This document shows, in pieces, positions 63,997 to 64,000 of a stretch of DNA of 64,000 bases. Numbering within the stretch: the first letter of the stretch is position 1; each line of letters starts with the position of its first letter. Origin of the DNA: Sideroxyarcus sp045866275 (GTDB taxonomy: Bacteria > Pseudomonadota > Gammaproteobacteria > Burkholderiales > Gallionellaceae). The notes beneath the pieces were generated by a model. It saw only the letters and a list, made by a program, of their open reading frames with translations, made no database searches and was not told the origin of the DNA. The translations under genes were made by a program, and so were the position numbers. The DNA lies in assembly GCA_045866275.1 (NCBI GenBank), contig BAAFRX010000007.1, forward strand, positions 33,077 to 97,076, read 5' to 3'.

Positions 63997-64000
63997 ATGA
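63997..64000 (+). CDS. Possible start of the next gene (pgk by synteny), cut by window edge
   Basis: An ATG at 63997 follows GGTGGAG at suitable spacing in the last bases of the window. In related bacteria pgk commonly follows gap. Only the start codon is visible, so identity is inferred from gene order alone. Confidence 0.25.

Overview
The window looks like a chromosomal replication-origin region of a betaproteobacterium. Protein style and gene order (rpmH-rnpA-yidD-yidC-mnmE-mnmG-rsmG-parAB-atpIBEFHAGDC on one side, dnaA-dnaN-gyrB on the other; a dprA-smg-topA block; glnA followed by ntrBC) suggest a Nitrosomonadales/Gallionellaceae-like organism. That placement is my inference from similarity; no database was searched. 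Class I fructose-bisphosphatase, beta-carbonic anhydrase and a tkt-gap cluster fit a Calvin-cycle autotroph but do not prove it.

Layout. 1-7173: glmS (cut by the window edge), glmU, an IS256-type transposase fragment, gyrB, dnaN and dnaA; all intact genes are on the minus strand. 7174-7314: short AT-rich dnaA/rpmH divergent region with a perfect DnaA box and a strong rpmH promoter. 7315-23711: a plus-strand run for ribosome/RNase P, membrane insertion, tRNA modification, chromosome partition (parAB, with parS-like sites at 4505 and 10991) and the complete F-type ATP synthase operon. A complete IS4-family element (11076-12406) has inserted exactly at the mnmG start codon. 23712-32972: fbp, purE, purC, carbonic anhydrase, pyrE, exonuclease III, and envelope sugar genes (family 9 glycosyltransferase, waaA, rfbB). 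33008-37820: a Ser/Thr kinase fused to a cyclic-nucleotide-binding domain with an 11-base C tract at its start, then a sialidase-like protein, a membrane protein and an MHS-type transporter. 37878-43874: ispB, tRNA-Pro(CGG), mpl, small membrane and metal proteins, uppP, rhodanese and a CDF transporter. 44064-48582: the nitrogen regulon (glnA with a sigma-54 promoter, then ntrB and ntrC). 48663-54475: minus-strand phnA, topA, smg, dprA and a LysM protein. 54565-60640: def-fmt-rsmB-DUF4390-ntrY-ntrX in one overlapping plus-strand operon. 60778-63837: tkt and gap, with pgk probably starting at the right edge.

The genes are largely core housekeeping. The non-routine signals are: the IS that separates mnmG from its native leader; the poly-C tract of the kinase gene; two short palindromic elements read in the same frame inside mpl; three families of interspersed inverted repeats, two copies of one lying between convergent genes; a 20-bp palindrome filling the spacer of the tkt promoter; and an NtrX regulator that lacks the AAA+ domain. 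I found no CRISPR array, prophage or clearly new multi-gene system.
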